Of a stretch of 41,308 nucleotides of DNA, positions 6,927 through 15,561 are shown piece after piece (position 1 is the first letter of the stretch; each line of letters opens with the position of its first letter). Position numbers and translations under genes: made by a program. This DNA is from UBA5109 sp965662565 (GTDB lineage: Bacteria > Pseudomonadota > Gammaproteobacteria > Pseudomonadales > Pseudohongiellaceae): the NCBI GenBank assembly GCA_965662565.1, contig CBFIHS010000015.1, positions 1 through 41,308 of the forward strand, read 5' to 3'. The notes beneath the pieces were generated by a model. The model did no database searches. It saw nothing but the letters and a program-made list of their open reading frames with translations, and was not told where the DNA came from.

Positions 6927-8441
6927 CTAAGCAGGGGTATAACCCAGCAATGACTTATACTCTAAGAACTCACCAAAAGATTCATCACCAAATTCTCGGC
7001 CATTGCCTGATTGCTTATAGCCACCAAAAGGAACCGTAATATCCAACCCAGCATTATTGATACTGATATATCCAGCGCGAATTTTAGAAGCTACAGACCT
7101 AGCATGCTCTATATCCTGACTTTGTACATAGCCACCTAGCCCGTATTCGGTATCGTTAGCAATCTCGATTGCCTCTTCTTCGGTGTCGTATCCTATGATA
7201 CTCAAAACAGGGCCAAATATTTCTTCTCGAGCAATCTCCATGTCATTTTTCACGTGACTAAACACAGTAGGCTTAACGAAATAACCTTTCTCCAAGCCAT
7301 CAGGCTTACCTTCTCCCCCAGTGACCAAGTTAGCGCCTTCAGACATACCGCTATTGATTAAGCGTTGGACTTTATCCCAAGCTGGCTTTGAAATAACTGG
7401 CCCCATTCGACTGTCTTGTTTAGGATCACCGGGGGTCCAAGTTTCAGCTACTTGTTTTGCAATAGCGCTTACCTCATCCATCAACTTATTAGGCACCAGC
7501 ATACGAGTTGGGGCACGACATGATTGACCGGAGTTCATCATTACTCCATTGATGCCTCCAGTAACTGCGGCTTCAAGATCTGCATCTTCTAAAACAATGT
7601 TTGGACTCTTACCTCCAAGTTCCTGATGCACCCTTTTTACTGTTGGTGCGGCAGCCTGAGCTACCGCTATACCAGCCCGAGTTGAACCGGTAATTGAGAC
7701 CATATCGACCATCGGGTGCTCGGCAATTGCTTGACCGACTTCTGGCCCCTCACCCTGAACCATATTGAATACACCTGCTGGGACACCTGCAGCATCCAAT
7801 ATTTCAGCAAAAATTTTGCCTGAGAAAGGAGCAATTTCTGAAGGCTTTAGAACAACAGTACACCCTACTGATAATGCAGGTGCTACCTTGGCGCAAATTT
7901 GATGAATTGGCCAATTCCAAGGGGTAATAAATCCGCAAACTCCAACAGGTTCGCGACTGATGTGACTGCCACCTCGATCCGTTTCAAATTCAAAACGCTC
8001 CAGAACCGTAATGGCTGTTTTAAAATGTGTCACACCCAAACCAGCCTGGATAGGCTCAGCTAACCAAGTCGGCGCGCCCATTTCCTCAGTAATTGCAGCT
8101 CCTAATTCCGGCACCCTCTTTTCAAACTCAGCAACAATACGCTTCAAAACTTCTAAACGTTCTTCTTTACTGGTTTGTGACCANNNNNNNNNNTCCGGCA
8201 CCCTCTTTTCAAACTCAGCAACAATACGCTTCAAAACTTCTAAACGTTCTTCTTTACTGGTTTGTGACCAGATTTTGAAAGCCTCACGGGCCGCAGTAAC
8301 AGCCTTATCAACATCCGCTTTACTTCCTATATTAATACGACCTATAAGCTCCTCAGTTGCCGGATCAATAACATCCATTGGCTTTGCAGTAATAGGGTCA
8401 ACCCATTCTCCGTTAATATAAAATTGCAAATAATCTCTCAT
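6927..8441 (-). CDS. Aldehyde dehydrogenase (NAD(P)-dependent), length inflated by an assembly duplication
   Basis: Cytoplasmic aldehyde dehydrogenase oxidising an aldehyde to the acid. Motifs are complete: FITPWNWP (catalytic Asn), VVLKPSE, ITGSTRAG (cofactor loop), ELGGKSPNIV (general-base Glu), NSGQSCRAPTR (nucleophilic Cys) and EEIFGPVLS. As written the frame has 504 codons, but 29 come from a 77-bp duplication plus 10 Ns (8107-8270). Collapsing them gives 475 residues, the normal size, with no loss of motifs. The substrate cannot be told; it resembles broad aldehyde dehydrogenases acting on aliphatic or aromatic aldehydes. The gene stands alone between convergent and divergent neighbours. 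Confidence 0.95.
   Translation of the reverse strand: MRDYLQFYINGEWVDPITAKPMDVIDPATEELIGRINIGSKADVDKAVTAAREAFKIWSQTSKEERLEVLKRIVAEFEKRVPXXXXWSQTSKEERLEVLKRIVAEFEKRVPELGAAITEEMGAPTWLAEPIQAGLGVTHFKTAITVLERFEFETDRGGSHISREPVGVCGFITPWNWPIHQICAKVAPALSVGCTVVLKPSEIAPFSGKIFAEILDAAGVPAGVFNMVQGEGPEVGQAIAEHPMVDMVSITGSTRAGIAVAQAAAPTVKRVHQELGGKSPNIVLEDADLEAAVTGGINGVMMNSGQSCRAPTRMLVPNKLMDEVSAIAKQVAETWTPGDPKQDSRMGPVISKPAWDKVQRLINSGMSEGANLVTGGEGKPDGLEKGYFVKPTVFSHVKNDMEIAREEIFGPVLSIIGYDTEEEAIEIANDTEYGLGGYVQSQDIEHARSVASKIRAGYISINNAGLDITVPFGGYKQSGNGREFGDESFGEFLEYKSLLGYTPA
8107..8270. other. Assembly artefact: 77-bp duplication around a 10-N gap
   Basis: 8107-8183 and 8194-8270 are identical 77-bp sequences flanking ten Ns (8184-8193). 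This is what a scaffolder leaves when two contig ends overlap but were not merged. Because 77+10=87 is divisible by three, the aldehyde dehydrogenase frame stays open and the artefact is easy to miss. Confidence 0.96.
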
Positions 8442-8616
8442 GCTGGATTCCTAGTTAAAAAAAATTCTGATTCTTGTTTTATTACAGGAGCAAGAGTATA
8501 GCCTAGTAGCCCCTTAGCTTTACAATTTGAAATGAAATAGGATTGATCGATGCATAGAAAGCTAAAAAGAGTATAATTCGCGCCTCCACAACATTCACTT
8601 CAGCTTAATAATTCCG

Positions 8617-10524
8617 ATGCTTCTATTTCGATTATCTGACCTCCATCTAGCTTTTGGCACTCATGTGCTGCTTGAGAAAGTTTCGCTCACGATTCACAAA
8701 AGTGAACGGATAGGACTACTTGGTCGCAACGGCGCAGGAAAATCAACTTTCCTAAAATTACTGAGCGGTAAAATCAAAGCCGATGGCGGAGAGCTTTGGC
8801 AGCAAAGCAATCTAAAAGTTGCTTACTTGAATCAGGAACTACCCCTAGCCAATGAGCTCACTGTTTCCGATTATATTTTTGAAGGCTTGGCTGAAGCCGG
8901 CCAACTCTTGAAAGAATTCAATCTACTTTCACAAAGCGCTGGGGATGAAAAATCATTACATCAACTTGCGGAGTTACAAAGAAAAATTGATGTTGCTGAT
9001 GCATGGAATTTACAGCAGAAAGTTGAGAATACCTTAAGCAAGTTAGATCTTAAAGGCGACACTCTCATGAGTTCATTGTCAGGCGGATGGTTACGCAGGG
9101 TTTCTTTAGCACAAACCTTCATAAGTGAACCAGATGTTTTACTGCTGGATGAACCCACCAATCACCTTGATATCCCGACCATTGAGTATTTAGAAAAGCA
9201 GCTTAATCAGTTTTCAGGCGCCATCCTTCTTATTACTCATGACCGTGCATTTTTACAAAAAATAGCAAATAAGATAATGATTCTTGATCGCGGCGAAATA
9301 AATGCTTGGGAATGCGATTATCAGAGGTTCTTGTTTTTACGTGAACAGCAACTAGCCGCTGAAGAAAAAGCTCAAGCAGAATTTGATAAAAAACTCACAC
9401 AAGAAGAAGTTTGGATTCGGCAAGGCATCAAGGCAAGGCGAACCAGAAACGAAGGAAGAGTACGAGCTTTAAAGGCTTTGCGTGAAGAATACAGTCAACG
9501 AAAGAAAATTTTAGGCAAAGCCAAAATCTCAATCAATGAAACAAGCCTATCCGGGAAACTAGTTATCGAAGCTGAAAATATTGAGCACAGCTTTGATGAT
9601 AAAAAAATTATTCATAATTTTTCAACTCGAGTAATTCGCGGCGATAAAATCGGCTTTATTGGCGCTAATGGAGCAGGCAAAACAACTTTATTGAAAATAC
9701 TCTTAGGTGAACTTAAGCCAAGTAGCGGCAAGGTAAAAACAGGTAGTAAATTAGTTGCGGCTTATTTCGATCAATTACGAAAGCAACTACATCCTGATCA
9801 AAACGTTTACGATACAATTTCTGAAGGCAGCGATTATGTTGAAATCAAAGGCAAACCGCGCCATGTAATTTCATACTTAGGCGATTTTCTTTTTACTCCT
9901 GATCGTGCCAGGCAAAAAGTTAGATCGCTTTCTGGTGGTGAGCAAAACCGATTAATTCTCGCTTGTCTTTTCAGCAAGCCAGCTAATGTCTTAGTTCTAG
10001 ATGAACCAACAAATGATCTTGATATGGAAACTCTGGAACTATTAGAGGAACTCCTCATTTCTTTTGAAGGCACTGTTTTACTTGTGAGTCACGATCGTGA
10101 CTTCCTAGACAGCGTTGTAACCAGCAGTATTGTCTTTGAAGGAGACGGCAAAGTTGAGCAGTATGTTGGTGGTTATCAAGACTGGATAAGACAAGGAGGT
10201 TCTTTTGCAACTGAAGCCGCCACTGAAAAATCGCTCACTGAATCAAAAAATATTACTGCTGATAACAATACTAACAAGGCTTCAAACGCTACTAACAAAC
10301 GAGCTAAATTGAGCTATAAACTTCAACGTGAACTTGAACAACTACCCGACTTGATTGAAAAAGCCGAAAACGAAATAGCAAGACTAGAGTTACTTATTAG
10401 TGAGCCTGATTTTTATGAGCAAAGCCATGATCAGACCAGTAAAGTTCTCGAAGATTTATCCAAGGCTAACAAAATGCTTGAAGAATATTTTGAGCGTTGG
10501 GCGCAAATAGAAGAAAGTGAATAA
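8617..10524 (+). CDS. uup: ABC-F ATPase Uup
   Basis: Soluble ABC-F protein with two ATP-binding cassettes and no membrane domain. Cassette 1 has GRNGAGKS (36-43), signature LSGGW and Walker B VLLLDEPTNHLD; cassette 2 has GANGAGKT, LSGGEQNRL and VLVLDEPTNDLD. Between them is the charged linker (about 240-300), and the C-terminus (about 545-635) is a coiled coil rich in Lys/Glu, which separates Uup from EttA. The 635-residue length matches Uup. Family roles are in ribosome rescue/translation and tolerance of certain nucleic-acid structures. A TATAAT box is present at 8572-8577, about 40 nt before the start. deaD follows on the same strand after 100 nt. Confidence 0.95.
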   Translation: MLLFRLSDLHLAFGTHVLLEKVSLTIHKSERIGLLGRNGAGKSTFLKLLSGKIKADGGELWQQSNLKVAYLNQELPLANELTVSDYIFEGLAEAGQLLKEFNLLSQSAGDEKSLHQLAELQRKIDVADAWNLQQKVENTLSKLDLKGDTLMSSLSGGWLRRVSLAQTFISEPDVLLLDEPTNHLDIPTIEYLEKQLNQFSGAILLITHDRAFLQKIANKIMILDRGEINAWECDYQRFLFLREQQLAAEEKAQAEFDKKLTQEEVWIRQGIKARRTRNEGRVRALKALREEYSQRKKILGKAKISINETSLSGKLVIEAENIEHSFDDKKIIHNFSTRVIRGDKIGFIGANGAGKTTLLKILLGELKPSSGKVKTGSKLVAAYFDQLRKQLHPDQNVYDTISEGSDYVEIKGKPRHVISYLGDFLFTPDRARQKVRSLSGGEQNRLILACLFSKPANVLVLDEPTNDLDMETLELLEELLISFEGTVLLVSHDRDFLDSVVTSSIVFEGDGKVEQYVGGYQDWIRQGGSFATEAATEKSLTESKNITADNNTNKASNATNKRAKLSYKLQRELEQLPDLIEKAENEIARLELLISEPDFYEQSHDQTSKVLEDLSKANKMLEEYFERWAQIEESE

Positions 10525-10624
10525 TCAGCATCAAAGGCTAATGGCTTAATTTAAACTTAAGCGTTACAATTCGCGTCCCTTCAAACAAGCTAATAAATAG
10601 ACAATTTCTAAACCAAGGCTCTAA

Positions 10625-12496
10625 ATGACCGATTCTCCGACGCTCACATTCGAACAGCTCAATTTACATCCAGTCGTATTAAAAGTACTTAACGATGTAG
10701 GTTATGAGATACCGACTCCTATCCAGGCTCAAACAATTCCTCTTATTATGCAAGGTTTTGATGTGCTTGGTGAGGCACAAACAGGCACAGGGAAAACGGC
10801 GGCCTTTGCTCTTCCGCTCTTGTCGAATTTGGAACTTAAGCAAAAGGAACCTCAGGTTTTAGTTCTAGCACCAACAAGAGAACTGGCTATTCAAGTTGCT
10901 GAAGCTTTCCAAACTTATGCTGCACATATAAAAGGTTTTCATGTTTTACCCATCTACGGCGGCCAAGATTACTCTGGGCAGCTTAGAGCACTTAGACGTG
11001 GCGTTCATGTTGTTGTAGGAACACCAGGACGAGTCATGGATCATATTCGAAGAGGAACATTAGAACTCACCAAACTGAGCACGCTTGTTCTTGATGAGGC
11101 AGATGAAATGCTTCGCATGGGCTTCATTGATGATGTTGAATGGGTGCTTGAACAATGTCCACCCGAACGCCAGACCGCTCTATTTTCAGCAACCATGCCC
11201 AAACAAATTCGAAGCATTGCCGAAAAGCATTTGAATAAGCCGCATCAGATAAAAATTAAAGTTAAAACCAGTACTGCTGAAACTATTCGTCAACGCTATT
11301 GGCCTGTCGGCGGTTTACATAAACTTGATGCTTTAACACGTATTCTTGAAGCAGAAAGCTTTGACGGCGTAATAATTTTTGTTCGCACGAAAACAACCAC
11401 TGTGGAACTGGCAGACAAATTATCTGCTCGAGGTTACACTGCTACAGCCTTAAATGGCGATGTTGCCCAAAACCTTCGTGAAAGAACTGTCCAAAAACTA
11501 AAAAAAGGTGAAGTGGATATTCTGGTAGCAACTGATGTTGCTGCAAGGGGCTTGGATGTGGAGCGCATCAGCCATGTCATAAATTATGATATTCCTTATG
11601 ACACAGAAGCTTATGTCCATCGAATCGGCCGCACAGGGCGAGCTGGACGACAAGGTGATGCAATTCTGTTTGTCGCTCCTCGTGAAAGAAGAATGTTGCA
11701 AGCGATTGAAAAAGCTACCCGCAGTAAGATTGAAATAATGGAATTACCTTCCACTGAAATAATTAACAACAAAAGGATTGCTAAGTTTAAACAGGATATA
11801 ACTGACACTATAGGAAATGAAGACTTACAGTTTTACAAGGATATGCTCGAGCAATATCAATTTGAATACAACATCCCTGCTCTGGATATCGCTGCAGCCT
11901 TAGCAAAATTATTACAAGGCGACAAACCTTTACTTTTGAAAAAAGATGCACCTAAAAAGCAGGAGAGGGTTTTTGAAGATAGAGGCAGAGAAAGATCGCC
12001 TCGTAATCGATCAAAAAATAATGACGAACGCTTTTTAAGCGCGATCGAAGATGGTATGGAACGATATCGCATTGAGGTTGGGCATAATCACAAAGTCAAA
12101 CCTGGGAACATTGTAGGCGCCATCGCAAATGAAGCGGATATTGAAAGCAAACACATAGGACGTATCAATATATTTGATGACTACAGTATCGTTGACTTAC
12201 CAGAAGGCATGCCGAAAGAAGTTCTCCAACTCTTACAAAATACTTTTATTGCTGGCAGAAAGTCTAACATCGCAGTTTTTAATGAGACGGATAAATCGGG
12301 TAAAAAATCAGACAATAACTCCCGCTCAAGACGCAGCTCTGGTCGGAACCAAACCGAAGAAAATGGCGCTCGAAAGAGAATTAAAAAAAGAGCTGAGAAA
12401 GGCAAAGCAACAGACTCTAAAAGAAAAAGCACAAGCAGAAATGATAGTAGTGTTGGAAAGAAGCCGAGACGTCCAAAGATCAAGAAGGATAGTTAA
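10625..12496 (+). CDS. deaD: DEAD-box RNA helicase DeaD/CsdA
   Basis: ATP-dependent RNA helicase for ribosome assembly and cold-time RNA unwinding. The helicase core carries the Q motif, AQTGTGKT (51-58), PTRELA, TPGR, DEAD (157-160), SAT and HRIGRTGRAGR. A DbpA-like RNA-binding domain follows (about 478-550: YRIEVGHNHKVKPGNIVGAI onward), and the protein ends in a basic low-complexity tail rich in Arg, Lys and Ser (about 555-623). The 623 residues fit E. coli CsdA (629). The stop overlaps that of the converging yaiI gene by 4 nt (12493-12496), so there is no room for a terminator between them. Confidence 0.96.
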   Translation: MTDSPTLTFEQLNLHPVVLKVLNDVGYEIPTPIQAQTIPLIMQGFDVLGEAQTGTGKTAAFALPLLSNLELKQKEPQVLVLAPTRELAIQVAEAFQTYAAHIKGFHVLPIYGGQDYSGQLRALRRGVHVVVGTPGRVMDHIRRGTLELTKLSTLVLDEADEMLRMGFIDDVEWVLEQCPPERQTALFSATMPKQIRSIAEKHLNKPHQIKIKVKTSTAETIRQRYWPVGGLHKLDALTRILEAESFDGVIIFVRTKTTTVELADKLSARGYTATALNGDVAQNLRERTVQKLKKGEVDILVATDVAARGLDVERISHVINYDIPYDTEAYVHRIGRTGRAGRQGDAILFVAPRERRMLQAIEKATRSKIEIMELPSTEIINNKRIAKFKQDITDTIGNEDLQFYKDMLEQYQFEYNIPALDIAAALAKLLQGDKPLLLKKDAPKKQERVFEDRGRERSPRNRSKNNDERFLSAIEDGMERYRIEVGHNHKVKPGNIVGAIANEADIESKHIGRINIFDDYSIVDLPEGMPKEVLQLLQNTFIAGRKSNIAVFNETDKSGKKSDNNSRSRRSSGRNQTEENGARKRIKKRAEKGKATDSKRKSTSRNDSSVGKKPRRPKIKKDS

Positions 12497-12948
12497 TTAC
12501 TGCGTTTCGCCTTGCTTAGAATCCGATCAAGGTGTGAAGCAAAGTTTTTTCGATCACTTTGACTCAAAGCAGCTGGCCCACCAGTATGCTCACCACTTGC
12601 TCGCATGGTGTCCAAAAAATCTCTGATATTCAATCGGCTTTTGATATTACTGGAAGTAAAGAGTTCTCCGCGTGGACTCAATGCCTGAGCTCCACCCTCT
12701 AAGACTTCATCCGCTAGCGGGATATCACTGGTAATCACTAAATCATCCGTATTTAGGAGTTTAACAATTTCATTATCCGCCACATCAAAACCTGAAGAAA
12801 CTTGAATGGTTTTTATGTAACGGGAACCCGGTACTCTAATTGCTTGATTGGCCACCAGTGTTAATTCTGTTTCCGTTCTTTCAGCCGCCTTAAACAGTAT
12901 TTCTTTAATAACGACCGGACAGGCATCCGCATCAACCCAAATCTTCAA
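12493..12948 (-). CDS. yaiI: YaiI/YqxD family protein (DUF188)
   Basis: Member of the UPF0178/DUF188 family, a PIN-like fold of unknown cellular role. The N-terminus KIWVDADACPVVIKEIL carries the acidic VDADACP motif, and LVITSDIPLADEVL and SPRGELF are also conserved. I place the start at TTG 12946-12948, giving 151 residues, because it overlaps the pgpA stop as TTGA and puts the motif at the N-terminus as in relatives (E. coli YaiI has 152). A longer in-frame ATG at 12987 would add 13 residues that do not look like the family. It is probably the last gene of the rib/nus/thiL/pgpA operon. Confidence 0.9.
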   Translation of the reverse strand: MKIWVDADACPVVIKEILFKAAERTETELTLVANQAIRVPGSRYIKTIQVSSGFDVADNEIVKLLNTDDLVITSDIPLADEVLEGGAQALSPRGELFTSSNIKSRLNIRDFLDTMRASGEHTGGPAALSQSDRKNFASHLDRILSKAKRSN

Positions 12949-13430
12949 GTTGCAACCCCTATGGCGATCAATTGCAAACAAACCCAAGCAAAGCTCCCAG
13001 CCAGAGCATCATCAATCATGATTCCCAAACCACCATGAACGTGTTTATCGAATATATTAATAGGGAATGGTTTCAAAATATCGAATAATCTAAATAAGAT
13101 AAACCCGATTACTATCCAAACCCATCCGCTAGGCGCAACCAACATAGTAATCCAATAACCAACGAACTCATCCCACACAATCCCACCATGGTCATGCACT
13201 CCGAGTAAGCGTGAGCTCTTACCGCACAAATAAACCCCAATAGCGAAGGTGATAAGCAACATCAAGAGATATTGAGCTAGAGGCAAATTCGACAGCGCTA
13301 GATATAAAATAACTGCGACTAGAGTACCTGCTGTTCCTGGAGCCTTCGGTGACAATCCGCTACCAAAACCAAAAGCTAGGAAATGGATAGGATTGGATAA
13401 CACAGCTTTAGTAAATTTTTCTTCAGTCAT
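12945..13430 (-). CDS. pgpA: Phosphatidylglycerophosphatase A
   Basis: Inner-membrane enzyme that removes phosphate from phosphatidylglycerol phosphate to give phosphatidylglycerol. 161 residues with hydrophobic helices; the family motifs are FGSGLSPKAPGTAGT near the N-terminus, HDHGGIVWDEFVGYWIT (the acidic metal-binding part) and KPFPINIFDKHVHGGLGIMIDDALAG near the end. It follows thiL, the typical gammaproteobacterial order nusB-thiL-pgpA, with a 46-nt gap. Its TGA overlaps the putative TTG start of yaiI, suggesting translational coupling. Confidence 0.95.
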   Translation of the reverse strand: MTEEKFTKAVLSNPIHFLAFGFGSGLSPKAPGTAGTLVAVILYLALSNLPLAQYLLMLLITFAIGVYLCGKSSRLLGVHDHGGIVWDEFVGYWITMLVAPSGWVWIVIGFILFRLFDILKPFPINIFDKHVHGGLGIMIDDALAGSFAWVCLQLIAIGVAT

Positions 13431-13476
13431 TATTAATTCATCAAAGGATCTAGTTTTTTAAAAATCGCGGTTATTA

Positions 13477-14469
13477 TTAAAAATGTTGATATCCAAGTTT
13501 AGTAAACTCTATTTCTTTACCAAACTCATCGAAACACTTTACACCAGAGCCTTCAATAACTTTACCAATTTTATATAAAGGCATATTAAGCTCTTTGCTT
13601 ACTTTCTCTAATTCATCTATGCGTTTGGGAGGCACAGTAAACGCAAGCTCATAATCATCTCCGGCAGTTAATGCTAAATTCAAACCCCTAGTCTTATCTC
13701 CCATAGATGTCATAATTTTTTTTACTTGTTTAGCAATTGGAACAGACTTAGCCTCCAACTCAAAGCCTACCCTACTGCGCTCTGCAATATGACTCAAATC
13801 AGCAAGCAAACCATCTGAGATATCAATCGCTGCTGAAGCGAGTCCAATACATTTTTGTCCCAGTTCAATTCTTGGCCTTGGTTGGAAATAAGCCTGATGG
13901 ATTTCTTGGGTATCAGGTTTATCTAAAGACATGCCGTTACTCATTAAAGTCACTGCAAGACCTGCTCCTCCCAATGGCCCTGAAACGTATACTAAGTCTC
14001 CACTTTTTGCGCCGCTGCGTTTCAGTGCTAGCTCCCTCTCAATTGTTCCGTGAACTTGAATGGTAATACTCAAAGACCCTTTACTAATATCACCACCAAT
14101 AAGAGGACAACTATAGTCATGTACCATCTTTTCTAAACCCTCACTGAAACTCTGCATCCAAGAATCATCTGCTTTTGGCAAAGTCAGGGAGAGTGTAAAT
14201 GCTAGTGGCTTAGCACCCATCGCGGCGAGATCACTTAAATTGACTGCTAAAGATCGTTGCGCGATCAAAGCTGGATCGGCTTTAGCGGGGAAATGGATGT
14301 CTGCAACCAAAGTATCCATTGAAAGAGCGAGCAACTTATTAGCAGGCAGATCGATTAAGGCACAATCATCTCCAATACCTAGAGGCAAGTTCTTAGCTTG
14401 CTCATCAGTAGGGATAAGACCAGGCTTATTTAAATAGGTTTTAATAAGTGTAAATTCTGAAATAGCCAA
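13477..14469 (-). CDS. thiL: Thiamine-monophosphate kinase
   Basis: Phosphorylates thiamine monophosphate to thiamine diphosphate using ATP, the last step of TPP synthesis; TPP is the cofactor of Tkt, Dxs and KorB also seen here. 330 residues. Motifs are LGIGDDCALI near residues 30-39 (acidic metal site), DTLVADIHFP, LAVNLSDLAAMGA, GGDISKG, SGPLGGAG and DISDGLLADL. The start is TTG at 14467-14469, chosen because the resulting MAISEFTLI aligns with the family N-terminus. It sits between nusB and pgpA, as in most gammaproteobacteria. Confidence 0.96.
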   Translation of the reverse strand: MAISEFTLIKTYLNKPGLIPTDEQAKNLPLGIGDDCALIDLPANKLLALSMDTLVADIHFPAKADPALIAQRSLAVNLSDLAAMGAKPLAFTLSLTLPKADDSWMQSFSEGLEKMVHDYSCPLIGGDISKGSLSITIQVHGTIERELALKRSGAKSGDLVYVSGPLGGAGLAVTLMSNGMSLDKPDTQEIHQAYFQPRPRIELGQKCIGLASAAIDISDGLLADLSHIAERSRVGFELEAKSVPIAKQVKKIMTSMGDKTRGLNLALTAGDDYELAFTVPPKRIDELEKVSKELNMPLYKIGKVIEGSGVKCFDEFGKEIEFTKLGYQHF

Positions 14470-14515
14470 GTTGATCGCCTACTTGATATTGCTTTAAGTA
14501 CTAACAAGATTTGAG

Positions 14516-14550
14516 AATACGCTGTTTAATGAAAAGAAGGTGAGCGTATT
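14516..14550 (-). other. Small hairpin in the nusB-thiL gap
   Basis: AATACGCT (14516-14523) and AGCGTATT (14543-14550) form an 8-bp stem with a 19-nt loop in the 92-nt gap between nusB and thiL. No U-run follows on the minus strand. It could tune expression inside the operon or be chance. Confidence 0.3.
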
Positions 14551-14561
14551 AACTACAGCAA

Positions 14562-15005
14562 TTATTTTTGAGCATTGATTTCAATTGAGCGTAAATCTTT
14601 TGCTAATTTATCCAGCACTCCATTGATATATTTATGGCTTTCAGTTGCGCCATATTTTTTAGCGAGATCAACATATTCATTAATTACTACTTTGTAGGGT
14701 ATGTCGATTCTTTCCTGAAATTCAAAAACACCCAAACGGAGAATTGCTAATTCGATAGGGTCAATCTGGGATAACTCACGGTCAAGCTTACTTTCAAAAA
14801 GGGTATCTACAGCATCAGTATTGTTAATCACATAAACCAAGGCTTGATGAAAAAAATCCCAGTCTATTTTAGCTTCATGATCAGCACGAAACTCGGCTTC
14901 AATCTCATTAGCTAAACCACCAGCCATCTGCCACTGATAAAAAGCTTGTACTAATAAGTTTCTCGCCTTCTTTCGATGTGAAACTTTTGGCTGGGCATCT
15001 GACAT
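14562..15005 (-). CDS. nusB: Transcription antitermination factor NusB
   Basis: RNA-binding factor that with NusE (S10) loads on boxA of rRNA leaders for antitermination. All-helical protein of 147 residues (E. coli 139). Recognisable parts are RKKARNLLVQAFYQWQ at the N-terminus, IDPIELAILRLGVFE, and IPYKVVINEYVDLAKKYG followed by the closing YINGVLDKLAK. It begins 10 nt after the ribH stop, and the AAGG ribosome site overlaps the ribH end, so translation is probably coupled. ribH-nusB-thiL is the standard order. Confidence 0.96.
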   Translation of the reverse strand: MSDAQPKVSHRKKARNLLVQAFYQWQMAGGLANEIEAEFRADHEAKIDWDFFHQALVYVINNTDAVDTLFESKLDRELSQIDPIELAILRLGVFEFQERIDIPYKVVINEYVDLAKKYGATESHKYINGVLDKLAKDLRSIEINAQK

Positions 15006-15015
15006 TAATAAAACC

Positions 15016-15486
15016 TTATAGTTTACGAGACAGAGAAACCATTTCCATTGCTGTCATTGCAGCATCTGCGCCTTTATTACCTGCTTTGGTGCCGGCTCTT
15101 TCAATAGCCTGTTCGATTGTATCTACAGTAAGCAAACCAAAAGCGACAGGCAGATCAAATTCCAAACTCACCTGATTTAAACCGCGACTGCATTCAGTAC
15201 AGACATAATCAAAATGAGGTGTACTGCCTCTGATTACAGCACCTAAAGCGATAATTGCATCGTACTGTTCTGTTTGGGCAAGTTTTTGTGCAGCCAAGGG
15301 TAGTTCAAAAGCTCCCGGCACTTTCACTACTGTGATTGAACTTTCCGGAACACCATGTCTTTTCAAACTATCGATGGCGCCAGTTTGCAAACTATCTACA
15401 ACGAAGCTATTGAAGCGACCAACTACGATCGCATAGTTAGCACTTGCACCTGTAAACTCACCTTCAACTATTTTTATATTACTCAT
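15016..15486 (-). CDS. ribH: 6,7-dimethyl-8-ribityllumazine synthase
   Basis: Condenses the ribityl-amino-pyrimidinedione with dihydroxybutanone phosphate to the lumazine precursor of riboflavin; forms hollow capsids or pentamers in the cytoplasm. 156 residues, normal. Motifs are VVGRFNSFVVDSL, VPGAFELPL, and IALGAVIRGSTPHFDYVC containing the active-site His. It lies 75 nt after ribB(X) and 10 nt before nusB in the same operon direction. Confidence 0.97.
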   Translation of the reverse strand: MSNIKIVEGEFTGASANYAIVVGRFNSFVVDSLQTGAIDSLKRHGVPESSITVVKVPGAFELPLAAQKLAQTEQYDAIIALGAVIRGSTPHFDYVCTECSRGLNQVSLEFDLPVAFGLLTVDTIEQAIERAGTKAGNKGADAAMTAMEMVSLSRKL

Positions 15487-15561
15487 AAGTTACTCGCAGT
15501 CGATCATCTTAATTGTTAATCAGAACTCATATTTCAATCTGGCTATGATTTAATTTTTACT

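Noticed and set aside
8107..8270. A true tandem repeat inside the aldehyde dehydrogenase
   Set aside because: Exact identity over 77 bp next to Ns, and the normal family length after collapsing, point to unmerged contig ends.
8011..8421. 136-codon open frame antisense to the aldehyde dehydrogenase, with an internal repeat
   Set aside because: It spans the N gap and the duplicated 77 bp; the repeat is an assembly artefact and the frame is a shadow.
12174..12626. 150-codon open frame on the plus strand over the deaD 3' end
   Set aside because: It runs out of frame through the basic low-complexity tail of deaD and on across yaiI; the product is unlike any family and both real genes explain the sequence.
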